From JALYTZ01 sp036559125 (GTDB taxonomy: Bacteria; Vulcanimicrobiota; Vulcanimicrobiia; Vulcanimicrobiales; Vulcanimicrobiaceae), in the NCBI GenBank assembly GCA_036559125.1, contig DATBTT010000051.1, positions 3,937 through 67,936 on the forward strand: DNA of 64,000 nt, written 5' to 3'. The position numbers and the translations under genes are program-made. Under the pieces are notes generated by a model, which worked only from the letters and a program-made list of their open reading frames with translations, had not been told where the DNA came from and did no database searches. Positions 8,403-17,647 of this stretch are shown here, in pieces. Position 1 is the stretch's first letter. Each line of letters opens with the position of its first letter.

Positions 8403-9290
8403 ATGCCCAAGACCGAACACTGGCAATGGTACGTCGAGGAGTTCTTCCCGACCGAACAGCATCACCACGCCATCGAGCAGGTGTACTATACCGGCCGCTC
8501 CGCGTTTCAAAGCATCGGCGTGATCGAGACGCCCGTTTTCGGCAAGATGCTGATTCTCGACGGCGATACGCAGAGTTCACAGAACGACGAAAAGATCTAT
8601 CACGAATCGCTGGTTCATCCGGCGCTCGCGGGAGCGGCCGACCGTTCCGACGTTCTCATACTCGGCGGCGGCGAAGGTGCGACGCTACGCGAGGCGCTGC
8701 GACATCCCGACGTCAAACGCGTTACGATGGTCGATATCGACGGACAAGTCGTCGAACTTTCAAAACGGTATCTGCCGGAGTGGTCGGACGGCGCGTTCGA
8801 CGATTCGCGCTCCCGCGTCATCATCGGCGACGCGTTGAAATTCTTGGCCGAAGACCGCGACCGGTACGGCGTAATAATCTCCGATCTCACCGAACCGCTT
8901 GAGGATTCGCCGAGCAATCCACTTTTCTGCGACGAAGTATTTCGCAACATCAAAGCGCGGCTGAGCGACGGCGGCGTCTACGTGCTCCAGGCCAGCACCG
9001 CCGGTTTTCACAATATGTCGTTGCACGCGAAGATGGCGCGCACGCTGCGCGGATATTACAAGCACGTCGCGTCGTTCTACGCGCACGTGCCGGCCTTCGA
9101 CAACGATTGGGCCTTTCTCGCATGTAGCGATCGCATCGACTTGGCTGCGCTCGACGCGTCCGAGGTGGATGCGTACTGCGCGCGTTTGCGCGGCGAAAAT
9201 TTCTTTTACGATGCGCAGACGCATCGGCGCATCTTCTCGCTTCCGCTCTACCTGCGGCGCGAGCTCGCGGCGCCCGGCGACACGTTTTGA
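8403..9290 (+). CDS. speE: spermidine synthase
   Basis: A 295-residue aminopropyltransferase. It transfers the aminopropyl group of decarboxylated SAM to putrescine and releases methylthioadenosine. Recognisable blocks are LILDGDTQSSQNDEKIYHE, the nucleotide-binding GGGEGATLRE, VDIDGQVVE and the active-site S-D-L-T-E-P. In canonical spermidine synthases the last block is usually D-S-x-D-P, so D-L-T-E-P is a variant form. The partners speH, the decarboxylase at 38.3 kb and mtnP are also in this window. Confidence 0.9.
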   Translation: MPKTEHWQWYVEEFFPTEQHHHAIEQVYYTGRSAFQSIGVIETPVFGKMLILDGDTQSSQNDEKIYHESLVHPALAGAADRSDVLILGGGEGATLREALRHPDVKRVTMVDIDGQVVELSKRYLPEWSDGAFDDSRSRVIIGDALKFLAEDRDRYGVIISDLTEPLEDSPSNPLFCDEVFRNIKARLSDGGVYVLQASTAGFHNMSLHAKMARTLRGYYKHVASFYAHVPAFDNDWAFLACSDRIDLAALDASEVDAYCARLRGENFFYDAQTHRRIFSLPLYLRRELAAPGDTF

Positions 9291-10105
9291 GCGATCGCTA
9301 CGCCGGCAAGACCGTTCTGGTCACCGGCGGCGGATCGGGCCTGGGCCGTTCGATGGCGCTCGGATTCGCGAGCGAAGGCGCGACCGTATGCACCCTAGGC
9401 CGGCGTCAGGAAGCGCTGGACGAAACGACGCGCCTGATCGCCGAGGCGGGCGGGAGCGCGTTCGGGTATTCGTGCGACGTGCGCGACGCGCCGCGCGTCG
9501 GTGAGGTCATCGCTCGAATTGTCGAAAGAACCGGAAGACTCGACGTTCTGGTGAACAACGCGGCCGGCAACTTCGTGATTGCTTCGGAAGAGTTATCGCC
9601 GAACGGGTTCAAGTCGGTAGTCGATATCGTGCTCCTGGGCACGTTCAATTGCACGCGACTGGCATTCGAGGCGTTGCGTGCGACTCGCGGCACCGTTTTG
9701 AATATCATCGCAACCTACGCGTGGACGGGCGAGCCCGGAGCCGTTCACTCGGCTGCGGCGAAGGCGGGCGTTTTGAATCTAACGCAGACGCTCGCGGGAG
9801 AATGGGGACGCTACGGCATCCGGCTCAATGCGATCGCGCCCGGCCCGATCCATACCGAAGGAACCGACAAGAATCTTTGGAGCGTCGGCGACGTCGAAAA
9901 GCGGTTGATCGAAACTATTCCACTCGGCCGCCTCGGCGAGCCCGGCGACGTGACCCGCGCGGCCCTATGGCTGTGCTCGGAAGAGGCGCAGTGGGTGAGC
10001 GGAGCGACGCTGGCAGTCGACGGTGCCACGTGGTTGCACGGCGGGAGCCTCAACTTCCGCCGTGCGTACGACGCCGCTATTGCGAAGCGGAACCCTGCGC
10101 CGTAA
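9287..10105 (+). CDS. SDR oxidoreductase, 2,4-dienoyl-CoA-reductase-like
   Basis: A 272-residue short-chain dehydrogenase. The Rossmann motif TGGGSGLGR is at the N-terminus and NNAAGNF at about residues 86-92. The usual Y-x-x-x-K is replaced by H-S-A-A-A-K, as in the decarbonylating-free 2,4-dienoyl-CoA reductase branch of the SDRs, which lack the standard tyrosine. It would reduce unsaturated acyl-CoA with NADPH, though the exact substrate is inferred. The TTG start overlaps the speE stop (TTGA). Its last 29 bases overlap the convergent lipoprotein gene. Confidence 0.8.
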   Translation: MSDRYAGKTVLVTGGGSGLGRSMALGFASEGATVCTLGRRQEALDETTRLIAEAGGSAFGYSCDVRDAPRVGEVIARIVERTGRLDVLVNNAAGNFVIASEELSPNGFKSVVDIVLLGTFNCTRLAFEALRATRGTVLNIIATYAWTGEPGAVHSAAAKAGVLNLTQTLAGEWGRYGIRLNAIAPGPIHTEGTDKNLWSVGDVEKRLIETIPLGRLGEPGDVTRAALWLCSEEAQWVSGATLAVDGATWLHGGSLNFRRAYDAAIAKRNPAP

Positions 10106-10742
10106 CCGGCGACGTGAATTTCAATTCGATCACGCTTCCTGCGGGCACGGTAATGTCGGTTTTCAGCGCTTGCGAGAGCATGTAGCCACCCGCAGCGCCC
10201 ATGAGACCGCCATGTGATTTTCCGGCATGCTTGGCAACTTCATGTCCGGCGACGGCACCGCCGATCATCATGCCGATCGTCCGCAAATGATGGCTCTTCG
10301 GTTCGAACGCCTTAAACGAGACGAGTTGCGCACCGACCGGCTCCTTCGTGCCGTCCGGCATGCGGATGTCGTCGAACACGATGGTCATCGATGGTTTGTG
10401 CACGCCGGCGGCGGCATGCACGTCTTCCACGTGTCCGTCGACTACGGCGCCGTGCAACGCGGCGTTTTTGTGCAGCAACGTGTCGGTCTGCGCCAGCGCG
10501 AACGTATCGCCGTCCTTGCTGATCTTCGTGCCGATCGGCGCTTGAAGTTTGCCGTAGTAGCGCGAGCCCGTCGCGGCTACGACCGCCCCGGTGCCGGCGG
10601 TACTTGCACCCGGGCCGGCGCTTCGGGTCGTGACGTCCGAGTGGTGCCCGCAGGCGGCCAGAGCGACAGCCGCCGCGCAAGCGGCAACCAGGGCCCCGAA
10701 ATGCCCGGGGAGCTTTTTGCTACGATTGAAACGATCGAACAC
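10077..10742 (-). CDS. putative lipoprotein with glycine-rich hydrophobic segment
   Basis: A 221-residue protein of unknown function. I chose the GTG at 10742 because GGAGG lies eight bases upstream and translation then begins with a lipoprotein signal ending L-A-A-C. Longer starts add a non-signal Arg/Pro-rich leader. The C-terminal part has a glycine-zipper-like run (IGMMIGGAVAGHEVA and GGLMGAAGGY), then a beta-rich end with PAGSVIELKF. Glycine zippers occur in outer-membrane and pore-forming proteins. A role in the envelope is inferred. Confidence 0.6.
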   Translation of the reverse strand: MFDRFNRSKKLPGHFGALVAACAAAVALAACGHHSDVTTRSAGPGASTAGTGAVVAATGSRYYGKLQAPIGTKISKDGDTFALAQTDTLLHKNAALHGAVVDGHVEDVHAAAGVHKPSMTIVFDDIRMPDGTKEPVGAQLVSFKAFEPKSHHLRTIGMMIGGAVAGHEVAKHAGKSHGGLMGAAGGYMLSQALKTDITVPAGSVIELKFTSPVTAQGSASQ

Positions 10743-10877
10743 GGTGCGTTCCTCCAATAGTCCGGGATTGTGGCGGCACGGTTGCTTCGACCCGAAGCAG
10801 CCCGACCTTTTCCGTCCCAGGGGGCTAACAAAAGCGATAGACGAAGGGCCGGGTGATCTGGCAGAATCTGGGGGCCC

Positions 10878-11312
10878 ATGACGATCAATCAAGAGTCGGC
10901 TCGCCGGCAGTGGGATAAGGAGAAGTCGCACTTCGTCGAGCTTCTCGATTTGAAGTTAGAGAGCGTCGAAGACGGACGCGCGGTTATGCGCATGCCGTAC
11001 CGGCCGCAAATATCCAACGGCACCGGTTCGGTTCATGGCGGCGCGATCGTAAGTCTTTGCGACACCGTCTTTTATCTCGCGCTCGCTTCGCTGTACGGGC
11101 GCGAACAGGACACGACGACAGTCTCGCTTCAGTGTAATTTTCTCGCTCCCGCCCGACCTCCGCACGACTTGGTGGCCGAGGCGAAAGTACTCAAGGCGGG
11201 GCGCCGCATCGTCTACGGCGAGGTCTACGTTCGTAGCGGCGAGAAAATCGTGGCGCACGCGACGCTCAACTTCCTCAATACGTATCGCGACGAAAAGCCC
11301 CCAAAGGTTTGA
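10878..11312 (+). CDS. PaaI-family hotdog-fold thioesterase
   Basis: A 144-residue single hotdog domain. The N-G-T-G-S-V-H-G-G-A-I-V-S-L-C-D block (about 47-62) is the PaaI/YbgC-type motif, with the catalytic-face Asp62. Such enzymes hydrolyse acyl- or aryl-acyl-CoA thioesters. It sits five bases upstream of gcvT and is probably co-transcribed with the glycine cleavage genes, without an obvious metabolic link. Its direct contact with gcvT leaves no room for a glycine riboswitch in front of gcvT. Confidence 0.82.
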   Translation: MTINQESARRQWDKEKSHFVELLDLKLESVEDGRAVMRMPYRPQISNGTGSVHGGAIVSLCDTVFYLALASLYGREQDTTTVSLQCNFLAPARPPHDLVAEAKVLKAGRRIVYGEVYVRSGEKIVAHATLNFLNTYRDEKPPKV

Positions 11313-11317
11313 TTGCA

Positions 11318-12427
11318 ATGACGACGACTTCCACCGGCGTACGGCGCACGGCGCTTTACGACGAACACGTGCGCCTAGGCGCGCGCATGATTCCCTTCGG
11401 CGGTTTCGACATGCCGGTCCAGTACGCGAGCATTCTCAAGGAACACGAAGCCGTGCGCCGTCGCGCGGGTCTGTTCGATCTCTCGCACATGGGACAGTTC
11501 GTCCTTCAGGGCGAGAACGTCGGCGAATGGGCCGATACCTTGACGGTAAACAACGTTGCGACCATCAAACCGCTGCAAGCCCGCTACAACATCTTTACCA
11601 ATCCGCACGGCGGCGCGCTCGACGACGTGATTTTCTACCGCTTGGAAAATCGCTGGCTGTTGGTCGTAAACGCGAGCAACGCCCAGAAAATGTGGAACCA
11701 CGTCAACGCTCATCTACGCGACTCTGGCGTGAAGCTAACGAATCTTCATGGAAGCAACGCGTTGATCGCAATTCAGGGTCCGAAATCCGTCGAGATGCTC
11801 GCGCCGCACACCGGCGTCGACGTTGCAAATCTTAAATATTATTTCTGCTCCGAAGGTCGCGTCTACGGTAAGGCCGCGGTCATCGCCCGGACGGGGTACA
11901 CCGGCGAGGACGGCTTCGAACTCTTCGTCGACGGCGGGGACGCGGCCGAAATCTGGAGCAAGCTTCTCGCGGACAACCGGGAAGCCGGCCTCGAGCCGGT
12001 TGGCCTCGGCGCGCGCGACGTCTTGCGACTCGAGGCCGGTATGCCGCTCTACGGGCACGAGATGAACGAGGAGATCACGCCGATTCAGGCCGGGATGAAC
12101 TGGGCGGTCAAACTCTCGAAGCCTGAGTTCATCGGCAAGCAGGCGCTGCAGGCGCAAAAGGACGCGGACGATTTCCGGCGCGTCGCCGGAGTCGTCATGG
12201 CGGGCCGTGCGCCGGCTCGCGAAGGCTACAAGGTCTTTCACGGTGACCGGGAAGCCGGAGACGTGCGCAGCGGTTCGACGGCGCCGTCCGTCGAGAACAA
12301 AAACATTGCCACGGTTCTGGTCGATAAGGATGCCGCAACCCCCGGCACGCAACTCGCGGTCGAAATTCGCGGGACCAAGCATGACGCGACCGTGGTCGCA
12401 CTCCCCTTTTACAAACGCCCGTCCTAA
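11318..12427 (+). CDS. gcvT: aminomethyltransferase, T protein of the glycine cleavage system
   Basis: A 369-residue GcvT that matches the family across its full length: FGGFDMPVQY, RAGLFDLSHMGQ, GALDDVIFYRL (with the catalytic-region Asp), ARTGYTGEDGFELF and GARDVLRLEAGMPLYGHE. It transfers the aminomethyl group from the H-protein lipoyl arm to tetrahydrofolate and releases ammonia. I used the ATG at 11318; the TTG nine bases earlier overlaps the previous stop and adds only three residues. First gene of a gcvT-H-PA-PB set. Confidence 0.97.
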   Translation: MTTTSTGVRRTALYDEHVRLGARMIPFGGFDMPVQYASILKEHEAVRRRAGLFDLSHMGQFVLQGENVGEWADTLTVNNVATIKPLQARYNIFTNPHGGALDDVIFYRLENRWLLVVNASNAQKMWNHVNAHLRDSGVKLTNLHGSNALIAIQGPKSVEMLAPHTGVDVANLKYYFCSEGRVYGKAAVIARTGYTGEDGFELFVDGGDAAEIWSKLLADNREAGLEPVGLGARDVLRLEAGMPLYGHEMNEEITPIQAGMNWAVKLSKPEFIGKQALQAQKDADDFRRVAGVVMAGRAPAREGYKVFHGDREAGDVRSGSTAPSVENKNIATVLVDKDAATPGTQLAVEIRGTKHDATVVALPFYKRPS

Positions 12428-12446
12428 GGCAAGGAGACGTAATTTA

Positions 12447-12827
12447 GTGGCTCAGCCGCAAGACCTGTTGTACAGCAAAGAGCACGAGTGGGTGAAGATG
12501 GACGGCGATACCGCGACGATCGGTATCACCGACTACGCGCAAAACTCGCTCGGCGACATCGTCTACGTCGAACTGCCACGCGTCGGTGCGGCGGTCGAGC
12601 AATTCGGAAACATCGGCGTGGTCGAGTCGGTCAAGGCCGTCTCCGATCTGTTCACGCCGATCGGCGGCCAGGTCACCGAGATCAACGGCGAACTCGAGAA
12701 CGATCCGGCGCTCGTCAACCGCGAACCGTATGGCGGCGGCTGGCTCTTCAAAGTGAAGCTCGCCGACACCGCGCAGCGCGATAACCTTCTTTCACCCGGC
12801 GACTACGAAAAAGAGATTGCAGAGTAA
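12447..12827 (+). CDS. gcvH: glycine cleavage system H protein
   Basis: A 126-residue lipoyl carrier. The GTG start at 12447 is supported by AAGGAG ten bases upstream. The motif V-V-E-S-V-K63-A-V-S-D contains the lysine to be lipoylated; N-terminal E-H-E-W and C-terminal G-G-G-W-L-F-K are typical. It shuttles the aminomethyl and dihydrolipoyl group between P, T and L proteins. The lipoylation genes lipB and lipA and the E3 gene lpd lie at 58-61 kb. Confidence 0.97.
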   Translation: MAQPQDLLYSKEHEWVKMDGDTATIGITDYAQNSLGDIVYVELPRVGAAVEQFGNIGVVESVKAVSDLFTPIGGQVTEINGELENDPALVNREPYGGGWLFKVKLADTAQRDNLLSPGDYEKEIAE

Positions 12828-12833
12828 GCCATC

Positions 12834-14198
12834 ATGCCCTATATGCCACACACGCAGCGCGACATCGAGGAGATGCTCGCAGCCATCGGAGTGAGTTCGC
12901 TCGAAGAACTCGTCAGAGTTCCCGATTCGGTTAAGCTGCGGGAGCCGCTGGACGTCGTGCCGGCGCTCTGCGAAGTCGACATTACGCGGCGCTTCGAGCA
13001 TTTCGCAAAGAAGAACCCGGGTGTCGAGTACGTCTCGTTCCTGGGCGGTGGGAGCTATCGCCATTACGCGCCGCCGGCGATCGCCTCGCTTGCGATGCGG
13101 GGCGAATTTTTAACCTCCTACACGCCGTACCAGGCCGAAGTCTCGCAAGGCTATTTGCAAGCGATCTATGAGTGGCAGACTTACATATGTTTGCTTACCG
13201 GGCTCGATATCGCCAATGCATCGGTGTACGACGGCGCGACGGCGCTGGCCGAGGGCGCGATCATGGCCATCAACGCAAATGGGCGAAAGCGCGTGCTCGT
13301 ATCGCGGGCGATCAACCCCAACTACCGGCAGGTTCTGCAAACTTATTGCGACGGCTTGGACGTACGCGTCGACGAACTGCCGTTGACCTCGGACGGCACG
13401 ACCGATGCGGATGCACTCAAAGAGCGGCTCGCAACCAAGGAGTACGCTTGCGTGGCGATCCAGTCCCCGAATTTCTTCGGCAACGTCGACGTGCCGGCGG
13501 CCGAAGTCTCGGGCGCGATTCGCAACAGCGGCACGGTCCCGATTGCGGTGGTTGCCGAAGCGCTCGCTCTAGCGGCGCTCGAAACGCCGGCCGCGTGGGG
13601 CGCGCAAATCGTCGTGGGTGAAGCTCAAAGTTTCGGCGTCGCGGTCGCGTACGGCGGCCCATACGTGGGCTTTATCGCCGCGAGTAAAGAACACATGCGC
13701 CGCATTCCGGGACGTTTGGTCGGCAAGACGCTCGATAATGCGGGCAACGAAGCCTACGTGCTGACGTTGCAGGCGCGCGAGCAGCACATTCGGCGCGAAC
13801 GCGCGACCAGCAACATCTGCACCAACCAGGCGCATTGCGCGCTCATCGCGACGATGTATCTTGCGCTGCTGGGGAAAACCGGGCTGCGCGACGTCGCGTC
13901 GGCCAATCTCAAACGCTCTCGCGAACTTGCGACCAAGGTCAGCTCGATCGACGGCTGCACGCTCGCGTTCGAGGCGCCTTTTTTCAACGAAGTCGTCGTC
14001 GACGTGCATCAACCTGCAAAAGACGTGCTCCGTAAACTGCAAGATCGCGGCATCCTCGGCGGCATCGATCTCGGCCGGTTCTATCCCGAGTATTCCAATC
14101 ACATACTGATGGCCGCGACCGAATTAACGACGTCCGCCGACATCGAATTGCTGTGCAACGCGCTAAAAGAGGTCGTCCATGTCCCGGCTCGCGTCTGA
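12834..14198 (+). CDS. gcvPA: glycine dehydrogenase (decarboxylating) subunit 1
   Basis: A 454-residue N-terminal half of the two-subunit P protein. Clear blocks are FLGGGSYRHYAPPAI, FLTSYTPYQAEVSQG, NASVYDGATALAEG and the Thr/Asn/Cys stretch of RERATSNICTNQ. With GcvPB it forms the PLP-dependent decarboxylase that loads glycine onto lipoyl-GcvH. Starts six bases after gcvH and overlaps gcvPB by 20 bases. Confidence 0.96.
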   Translation: MPYMPHTQRDIEEMLAAIGVSSLEELVRVPDSVKLREPLDVVPALCEVDITRRFEHFAKKNPGVEYVSFLGGGSYRHYAPPAIASLAMRGEFLTSYTPYQAEVSQGYLQAIYEWQTYICLLTGLDIANASVYDGATALAEGAIMAINANGRKRVLVSRAINPNYRQVLQTYCDGLDVRVDELPLTSDGTTDADALKERLATKEYACVAIQSPNFFGNVDVPAAEVSGAIRNSGTVPIAVVAEALALAALETPAAWGAQIVVGEAQSFGVAVAYGGPYVGFIAASKEHMRRIPGRLVGKTLDNAGNEAYVLTLQAREQHIRRERATSNICTNQAHCALIATMYLALLGKTGLRDVASANLKRSRELATKVSSIDGCTLAFEAPFFNEVVVDVHQPAKDVLRKLQDRGILGGIDLGRFYPEYSNHILMAATELTTSADIELLCNALKEVVHVPARV

Positions 14199-15687
14199 TC
14201 ACACCGCGTCCACCCTGATCTTCGATCTCGGCCAAGACGGCCGGGCGAACGCGTACGTCGATCGCGGCGAACCGCTCTCCGACTACTTGCCCGAAGCTCT
14301 GCTGCGCGACGAGCTTCCGCTGCCGGACAATAGCGAGCTAGACGTCGTACGCCACTTTACGCGACTTTCTCAGCGCACGTTCGGCATCGACCTGGGTTTT
14401 TATCCGCTCGGCTCGTGCACGATGAAGTACAATCCGCGCGTGAACGACGCGATGGCGAACCTTCCGGCGCTGCGCGATCTGCACCCGTGGACGCCCGACG
14501 AGCTCGCGCAAGGCGCCTTACAAATCATGTGGGAGCTCGAACGAAGTCTCTGCTCGCTGTTCGGCATGGCGGCCTTCTCGCTCAATCCCGCGGCCGGCGC
14601 GCACGCGGAACTCGCGGCGCTGCTCATCGCGAAGAAGTACTTCAAAGAACGCGGAGAGATACAACGCGACAAGGTCATCGTCCCCGATACCGCGCACGGC
14701 ACGAACCCTGCATCGGCGGCGATGTGCGGCTTCAAGGTGATCTCGCTGCGGAGCGACGATCGTGGGCGCGTGAGCGTCGACGAGTTGAAGAAGGTGCTCG
14801 GTCCGGATACGGCCGTCTGCATGATGACCAATCCGAACACGCTAGGCCTTTTTGAAGACCACATCACCGAGATAACGCACGCGGTGCACGACGTCGGCGG
14901 CCTAATGTACTACGACGGAGCCAATGCCAACGCGTTGATGGGCAACGCGCGGCCGGGCGACATGGGCTTCGACTTAATGCATCTCAACTTGCATAAGACG
15001 TTCACGATTCCGCACGGCGGCGGCGGCGCGGGCCACGGACCCGTCGGCGTCGCGCAACATCTCGTCCCGTATCTTCCGACGCCGTACGTCGTTGCCGCGA
15101 AGAAATCGAACGGCAACCCGGCAGCCGCGCCGAGCGATCAACTCGAATTTCGGCTCGATTTCGACCGGCCGAAGTCGATCGGGCCGATGCGGTCGTTCTG
15201 GTCGAACTTCGCGCACGCGGTGCGCGCGCTAGCGTACATCTACGCCAACGGCGCGGAAGGCCTGACCAAGGTGTCGCAGCTGGCGGTTCTGAACGCGAAC
15301 TACCTTCGCGTCAACGTGCGCGACTTTTTGGAAACCCCGTACGACGAGATCTGCCGTCACGAGTTCGTGGCGTCCGCGCAGCCGCTGAAAAAAGACACCG
15401 GCGTCAAGGCCCTCGACATTGCCAAGGCGCTACTCGATCGCGGATTCATGGCGCCGACGATCTACTTCCCGCTGATCGTGCCGGAGTGCCTGATGATCGA
15501 ACCGACCGAAACCGAATCGAAAGAGACGCTCGATCAATTCGTCGCCGCGCTGCGCGACATCGTCGAGCAGGCAAAACGCGACCCGCAAGCGATTTTCGAC
15601 GCTCCCGTCAACACGGTCGTCGGCCGCCTCGACGAGACCCGCGCGGCGCGGCAACCCGACCTGCGGTGGACTCCCGCTTCGTCGTAG
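14179..15687 (+). CDS. gcvPB: glycine dehydrogenase (decarboxylating) subunit 2
   Basis: A 502-residue PLP-bearing half of the P protein. The Schiff-base lysine is Lys273 in NLHKTFTIPHGGGG; FYPLGSCTMKYNP and the substrate block AAGAHAELA are also diagnostic. The two-gene form of GcvP is typical of many Terrabacteria, archaea and Thermotoga. Last gene of the set. Confidence 0.97.
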   Translation: MSRLASDHTASTLIFDLGQDGRANAYVDRGEPLSDYLPEALLRDELPLPDNSELDVVRHFTRLSQRTFGIDLGFYPLGSCTMKYNPRVNDAMANLPALRDLHPWTPDELAQGALQIMWELERSLCSLFGMAAFSLNPAAGAHAELAALLIAKKYFKERGEIQRDKVIVPDTAHGTNPASAAMCGFKVISLRSDDRGRVSVDELKKVLGPDTAVCMMTNPNTLGLFEDHITEITHAVHDVGGLMYYDGANANALMGNARPGDMGFDLMHLNLHKTFTIPHGGGGAGHGPVGVAQHLVPYLPTPYVVAAKKSNGNPAAAPSDQLEFRLDFDRPKSIGPMRSFWSNFAHAVRALAYIYANGAEGLTKVSQLAVLNANYLRVNVRDFLETPYDEICRHEFVASAQPLKKDTGVKALDIAKALLDRGFMAPTIYFPLIVPECLMIEPTETESKETLDQFVAALRDIVEQAKRDPQAIFDAPVNTVVGRLDETRAARQPDLRWTPASS

Positions 15688-15726
15688 CCCGGCCGGCCCG
15701 CGCTCCTTTCGGGTACTGGTCGCTTC

Positions 15727-16266
15727 GTGCGGGAGCGCGGTTTCACGCTGATCGAACTGGCGGTCGTGGTCGCCATCGTCGTCGTGCTGTTGGCGGCGAC
15801 GGCCGGCTTCACGCTCGGCTCGCGACCGTTCGCACTGCACTCGGCGGTGACGCAGTTCGACGGGCTTCTCGCACAAGCGCGTGCCGTCGCGGCGACCGGC
15901 GGCAACGGTGCGACGCTGCTCTTCGAGCCTCGGTCGCCCCTCGGTACGTCGATCTCGCTCTACGTAGGCCGTCCGAACGGCCCCCCGATGTCGGCGGCCG
16001 GCCCCGCGCTACGTATCGACGCCGACGTACGCGCATCCGGCGCCGGCCCGGCGCCTTTTGCGATCTTCATTTCGAGCGCCGGCCGGGCCACGGTTCTGGG
16101 CGGCTATCCGGCCGGGGCCTTCGATCCAGCGCATCCGCAACTGGTCGCTTCCGAACCGGCGTGCCCCGTGCCGCAGCGCCGTGCGGTGCTACTGACATTT
16201 GCGGCCGCAAGGGGCTCGACGGAACTGGCGCTCGGGTGCTCCGATGCCTCCCCGACCCTTCCCTGA
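15727..16266 (+). CDS. type II secretion / type IV pilin-like pseudopilin
   Basis: A 179-residue protein starting at GTG 15727. Residues 4-12 read R-G/F-T-L-I-E-L, the prepilin peptidase site with Glu at +5, followed by a hydrophobic helix of about 20 residues. The rest is Gly/Ala/Pro-rich, resembles GspH-type minor pseudopilins, and has two cysteines near the C-terminus. No other secretion or pilus genes are adjacent, so it is an isolated minor pilin in this window. Confidence 0.78.
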   Translation: MRERGFTLIELAVVVAIVVVLLAATAGFTLGSRPFALHSAVTQFDGLLAQARAVAATGGNGATLLFEPRSPLGTSISLYVGRPNGPPMSAAGPALRIDADVRASGAGPAPFAIFISSAGRATVLGGYPAGAFDPAHPQLVASEPACPVPQRRAVLLTFAAARGSTELALGCSDASPTLP

Positions 16267-16314
16267 AGCAAAGAAGGACGAACCTCCCGGCAGGCTCTTC
16301 TTGGTCGGTTCGGC

Positions 16315-16355
16315 TATAATTGAGGTAATCAGGAGGCGACCCGACAGGGGCGCCT
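16315..16355 (+). promoter_or_regulatory. TATAAT box and 5' hairpin upstream of the Nudix-scpAB operon
   Basis: A perfect TATAAT lies at 16315-16320, with no convincing -35. A 9-bp stem with one mismatch (arms 16334-16342 and 16347-16355, loop GACA) follows, placing a hairpin near the predicted 5' end of the mRNA, about 25 bases before the Nudix ATG at 16380. Confidence 0.45.
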
Positions 16356-16379
16356 TTCCAGTCCTTCAGGGGCAAAAAG

Positions 16380-16859
16380 ATGCGGATCAAATACGAGGTT
16401 TCGGCCGGAGGACTCGTTCTTCGCCGGCGCGAGTCGTCTTACGACGCTCTGCTCATCGGCCGGGGATCGCCGCGTATTTGGACGTTGCCGAAGGGACATG
16501 TCGAGGCTCGGGAGTCGCACGAGCAAGCGGCTTTGCGCGAGGTTCGCGAGGAAACCGGCTGCTGGGCGGAGCTCATTACCAAGCTCAACGACATCTCGTA
16601 TTGGTTTTACATCAATCGTGCCAAGCATAAGAAGTCGGTCACGTTTTACCTGATGCGCTACCTCTCGGGCGATACGGCCAACCACGACCACGAAGTGGAC
16701 GAAGCCCGGTGGTTCGACATTTCCGCCGCGAAGCGGTCGCTCAAATACGTCAACGAAAAACGCCTGGTCGACATGGCGCTCGATTATCTCGTCGCGAATC
16801 CGGCGGCATTCGGAGACGTCCCGCTCGTCGCAAGGACGGCAGAGCAGAGAACTTCTTGA
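16380..16859 (+). CDS. Nudix hydrolase
   Basis: A 159-residue protein with a complete Nudix box, G39-x5-E45-x7-R53-E54-V-x-E57-E58-x-G60. The flanking sequence (GGLVLRRRES..., SVTFYLMRYLSGD) resembles the Ap4A/ADP-ribose hydrolase type. Substrate not determined. First gene of an overlapping train with scpA, scpB, a methyltransferase and nfo; its TGA stop is shared with the scpA start. Confidence 0.9.
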   Translation: MRIKYEVSAGGLVLRRRESSYDALLIGRGSPRIWTLPKGHVEARESHEQAALREVREETGCWAELITKLNDISYWFYINRAKHKKSVTFYLMRYLSGDTANHDHEVDEARWFDISAAKRSLKYVNEKRLVDMALDYLVANPAAFGDVPLVARTAEQRTS

Positions 16860-17647
16860 ACAGCATCAGTCCCGGGACCGCCGCCTCGCCGGCGCCGCAA
16901 GCGCAACCGGACGATCGCGCGTTGCGGATATCCTTCGAAGTATTTGACGGGCCTCTCGACCTGCTCTTGCATCTGGTCAAAGAGCGCGAGCTGGACATCG
17001 CCACCGTGCCGCTCGCGATCGTGACCGAGCAGTATCTGTCGTACATTTTCATGATGGAAGAACTCGACGTCGAGGTGGCCGCCGAATACCTGGTGATCGC
17101 CGCGACGCTGGTCTTTCTCAAATCCAAGGCATTGCTGCCGCCGATTCCGAGCGAATTCCAAGAAGACGACAGCGACTCGCCCGAACGGGTCGAGGAGCGA
17201 TTGCGCCAGCGGTTGATCGCCTATTCGAAATATCGCGAAGTCGGCGAAGCGCTGCGCGATCGCCAGCTGGAAGCGGCTTCGTACTATTATCGCGACGCCG
17301 GCGACCCGCTCGGCGAGCTGCGACAGCGCTACCGCATCGATCCTGAAAAGTTGACCAAAGCCTTTCTCGCGATGCTGCGCACCGCGCGCCCGGAGAAGCG
17401 CACGATTGCGCGCGAGCGCGTGTCGATGATGGCGTCGATGGATTACATCATGCGCCGGGTGCGCGAGAATGGTGAAGCGCTCTTTTCGGAGATATGCAAG
17501 GAGCTCGGCATGGCGCGCGAATCGATCATCGTTACCTTCCTTGCGATCCTCGAGCTGATTCGCCGGCATCGGGTGGGCTACGAACAACCCGAATTATTCG
17601 ACGACATCCGTATTTTTCAAATCTCCACTTCTCCCGTCTCAGGATGA
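16856..17647 (+). CDS. scpA: segregation and condensation protein A
   Basis: A 263-residue kleisin. FEVFDGPLDLLLHLVKERELDIATVPLA is the conserved N-terminal SMC-binding region; a winged-helix end (VVTFLAILELIRRHRVGYEQPELFDDI-like) closes the protein. It joins SMC and ScpB in chromosome compaction and segregation. I chose the TTG at 16856, which overlaps the Nudix stop by four bases (TTGA) and removes a basic leader translated from the Nudix gene. Confidence 0.95.
   Translation: MNSISPGTAASPAPQAQPDDRALRISFEVFDGPLDLLLHLVKERELDIATVPLAIVTEQYLSYIFMMEELDVEVAAEYLVIAATLVFLKSKALLPPIPSEFQEDDSDSPERVEERLRQRLIAYSKYREVGEALRDRQLEAASYYYRDAGDPLGELRQRYRIDPEKLTKAFLAMLRTARPEKRTIARERVSMMASMDYIMRRVRENGEALFSEICKELGMARESIIVTFLAILELIRRHRVGYEQPELFDDIRIFQISTSPVSG

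Noticed and set aside
11309..11318. Glycine riboswitch in front of gcvT
   Set aside because: Only five bases separate the thioesterase stop from the gcvT start, so there is no room for an aptamer.
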